Assembly (NCBI RefSeq): GCF_002355515.1
Contig: NZ_AP014809.1
Coordinates: forward strand, 2,008,501 to 2,072,500
DNA: 64,000 nt
DNA from: Methylorubrum populi
GTDB lineage: Bacteria; Pseudomonadota; Alphaproteobacteria; Rhizobiales; Beijerinckiaceae
Direction: 5' to 3'
Shown: one piece after another, positions 63,449 through 64,000 of the stretch
How the letters are laid out: each line of letters opens with the position of its first letter
How positions within the stretch are numbered: the first letter of the stretch is position 1
The notes under the pieces: generated by a model
Seen by the model: only the letters and a program-made list of their open reading frames with translations
Database searches by the model: none
What the model was told of the DNA's origin: nothing
Program-made: the position numbers and the translations under genes

Positions 63449-63887
63449 TGATCGTGAGCAAAGCGATCGCCACACTTTCAATCTCAGATTTGGATGAAAA
63501 ACCGCTGTTCAGCACAGGCTCTTCGGTTTGCATGGTCGTGTAGATCGCGCTGGTTTCGCTGAAGAACACCGAGACCCGTCGTTCGTGTGGTCGCGGGTCT
63601 CTGGCGCGATCGTCGCTCAGCCAATCGTCCGCCGTTTCATGAACGGCGTGGACGCTCTCCAAGCCTCGAACGATCCGTTCTAACGAAGCAGGAACGGTGA
63701 AGACATCATCGGGGTCGGGACCGTCGGACTGCGATCCTTTCAACACGATCCATGGACCCGGCCCGTCATCGAATAGGCTCGCGTCGAAATCAGGACTTTC
63801 GAGATCGGCCAGTCCTACCTCCAACGCTGCCCAGCGACGGTCGATGTCGACCAAGGAAGTCTCGGCCTGATCCGGCGAATCGGTCAT
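63402..63887 (-). CDS. Small acidic protein, unknown
   Basis: ATG at 63887 gives 161 residues; 63917 is also possible. Strongly acidic N-terminal half (D-L-E-S-P-D-F-D-A-S-L-F-D-D-G) and a helical end. Soluble. Not recognised. Convergent overlap with the preceding gene suggests a two-gene unit of opposite strands rather than an operon. 63888-64000 shows no gene. Confidence 0.6.
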   Translation of the reverse strand: MTDSPDQAETSLVDIDRRWAALEVGLADLESPDFDASLFDDGPGPWIVLKGSQSDGPDPDDVFTVPASLERIVRGLESVHAVHETADDWLSDDRARDPRPHERRVSVFFSETSAIYTTMQTEEPVLNSGFSSKSEIESVAIALLTIITDRLENRSAVASGP

Positions 63888-64000
63888 TGTGCGCGTCCTC
63901 GGAGATGCGATGACCATTCGTGCCGGACAGGCCTCCTGTCGTCCAGCCGGCCTGTTCGGTCGCGATGGTATGACAGAGGAAGGTCGCGCGCAGCGCGACC

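Larger units (their letters stand above)
58732..64000. mobile_element. Left part of a Tn7/Tn6022-like island inserted in comM
   Basis: From the TGT at 58732 to the window end the sequence differs from the chromosome: lower and patchy GC, unusual codon use, genes of unknown or defence type, and an interrupted housekeeping gene at its edge. comM is the well-known insertion site of AbaR/Tn6022-family transposons. No transposase gene is visible, so the tns/tni genes and other end would be beyond position 64000. Confidence 0.7.

Overview
The window is high-GC alphaproteobacterial chromosome from a pink methylotroph, almost certainly Methylorubrum/Methylobacterium extorquens or a close relative. 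The evidence is gene content: a lanthanide-type methanol dehydrogenase (xoxF with its cytochrome and periplasmic partner), PQQ biosynthesis including a fused pqqCD, the formyltransferase/hydrolase genes fhcBADC, the tetrahydromethanopterin (H4MPT) enzymes mtdB, mch and fae with their cofactor genes, and lanmodulin beside a lanthanide-uptake (lut) cluster. Gene symbols come from recognised sequence features and gene order; no database search was possible.

Layout. 1-3.0 kb: 5' end of a pterin carbinolamine dehydratase and a nitrate/sulfonate-type ABC transporter. 3.0-7.1 kb: xoxF, xoxG, xoxJ. 7.1-8.9 kb: folP-folB-folK on the minus strand. 9.0-13.5 kb: pqqA, pqqB, pqqCD, pqqE and two exported proteins. 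13.7-16.1 kb: the two-component pair mxbD-mxbM just upstream of pqqA. 16.5-21.0 kb: fhcBADC. 21.4-28.3 kb: the plus-strand H4MPT cluster mptG (orf4), mtdB, orf5, mch, orf7, orf17, fae. 28.4-36.4 kb: orf9, orfY, two exported SRPBCC proteins and a beta-propeller, then orf19-orf22 for methylofuran/H4MPT synthesis. 37.2-47.3 kb: lutA-lutH, lanM and a small exported protein. 47.3-53.7 kb: exopolysaccharide genes. 53.7-57.7 kb: ybaB, dnaX, the SRP RNA gene and small exported proteins. 57.9-64.0 kb: a comM gene cut by an apparent Tn7/Tn6022-like transposon end, followed by poorly characterised, lower-GC cargo including an EVE-HNH-type nuclease.

How it works together. LutH, the LutAEF transporter and lanmodulin handle lanthanide. 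XoxF uses lanthanide and PQQ (Pqq products) to oxidise methanol in the periplasm and passes electrons to XoxG. Formaldehyde is captured on H4MPT by Fae, oxidised by MtdB and Mch, and released as formate through the Fhc complex with methylofuran. Orf4/5/7/9/17/19-22/Y supply the two C1 carriers. MxbD-MxbM probably links the regulatory layer to pqq and methanol dehydrogenase expression.

Most notable non-gene signals: a roughly 135-bp palindromic repeat present four times, three of them read in frame inside protein N-termini; a two-hairpin leader with a T-run in front of fae; 11-bp-period direct repeats upstream of pqqA and lutA; and the transposon end in comM with its unfamiliar cargo.
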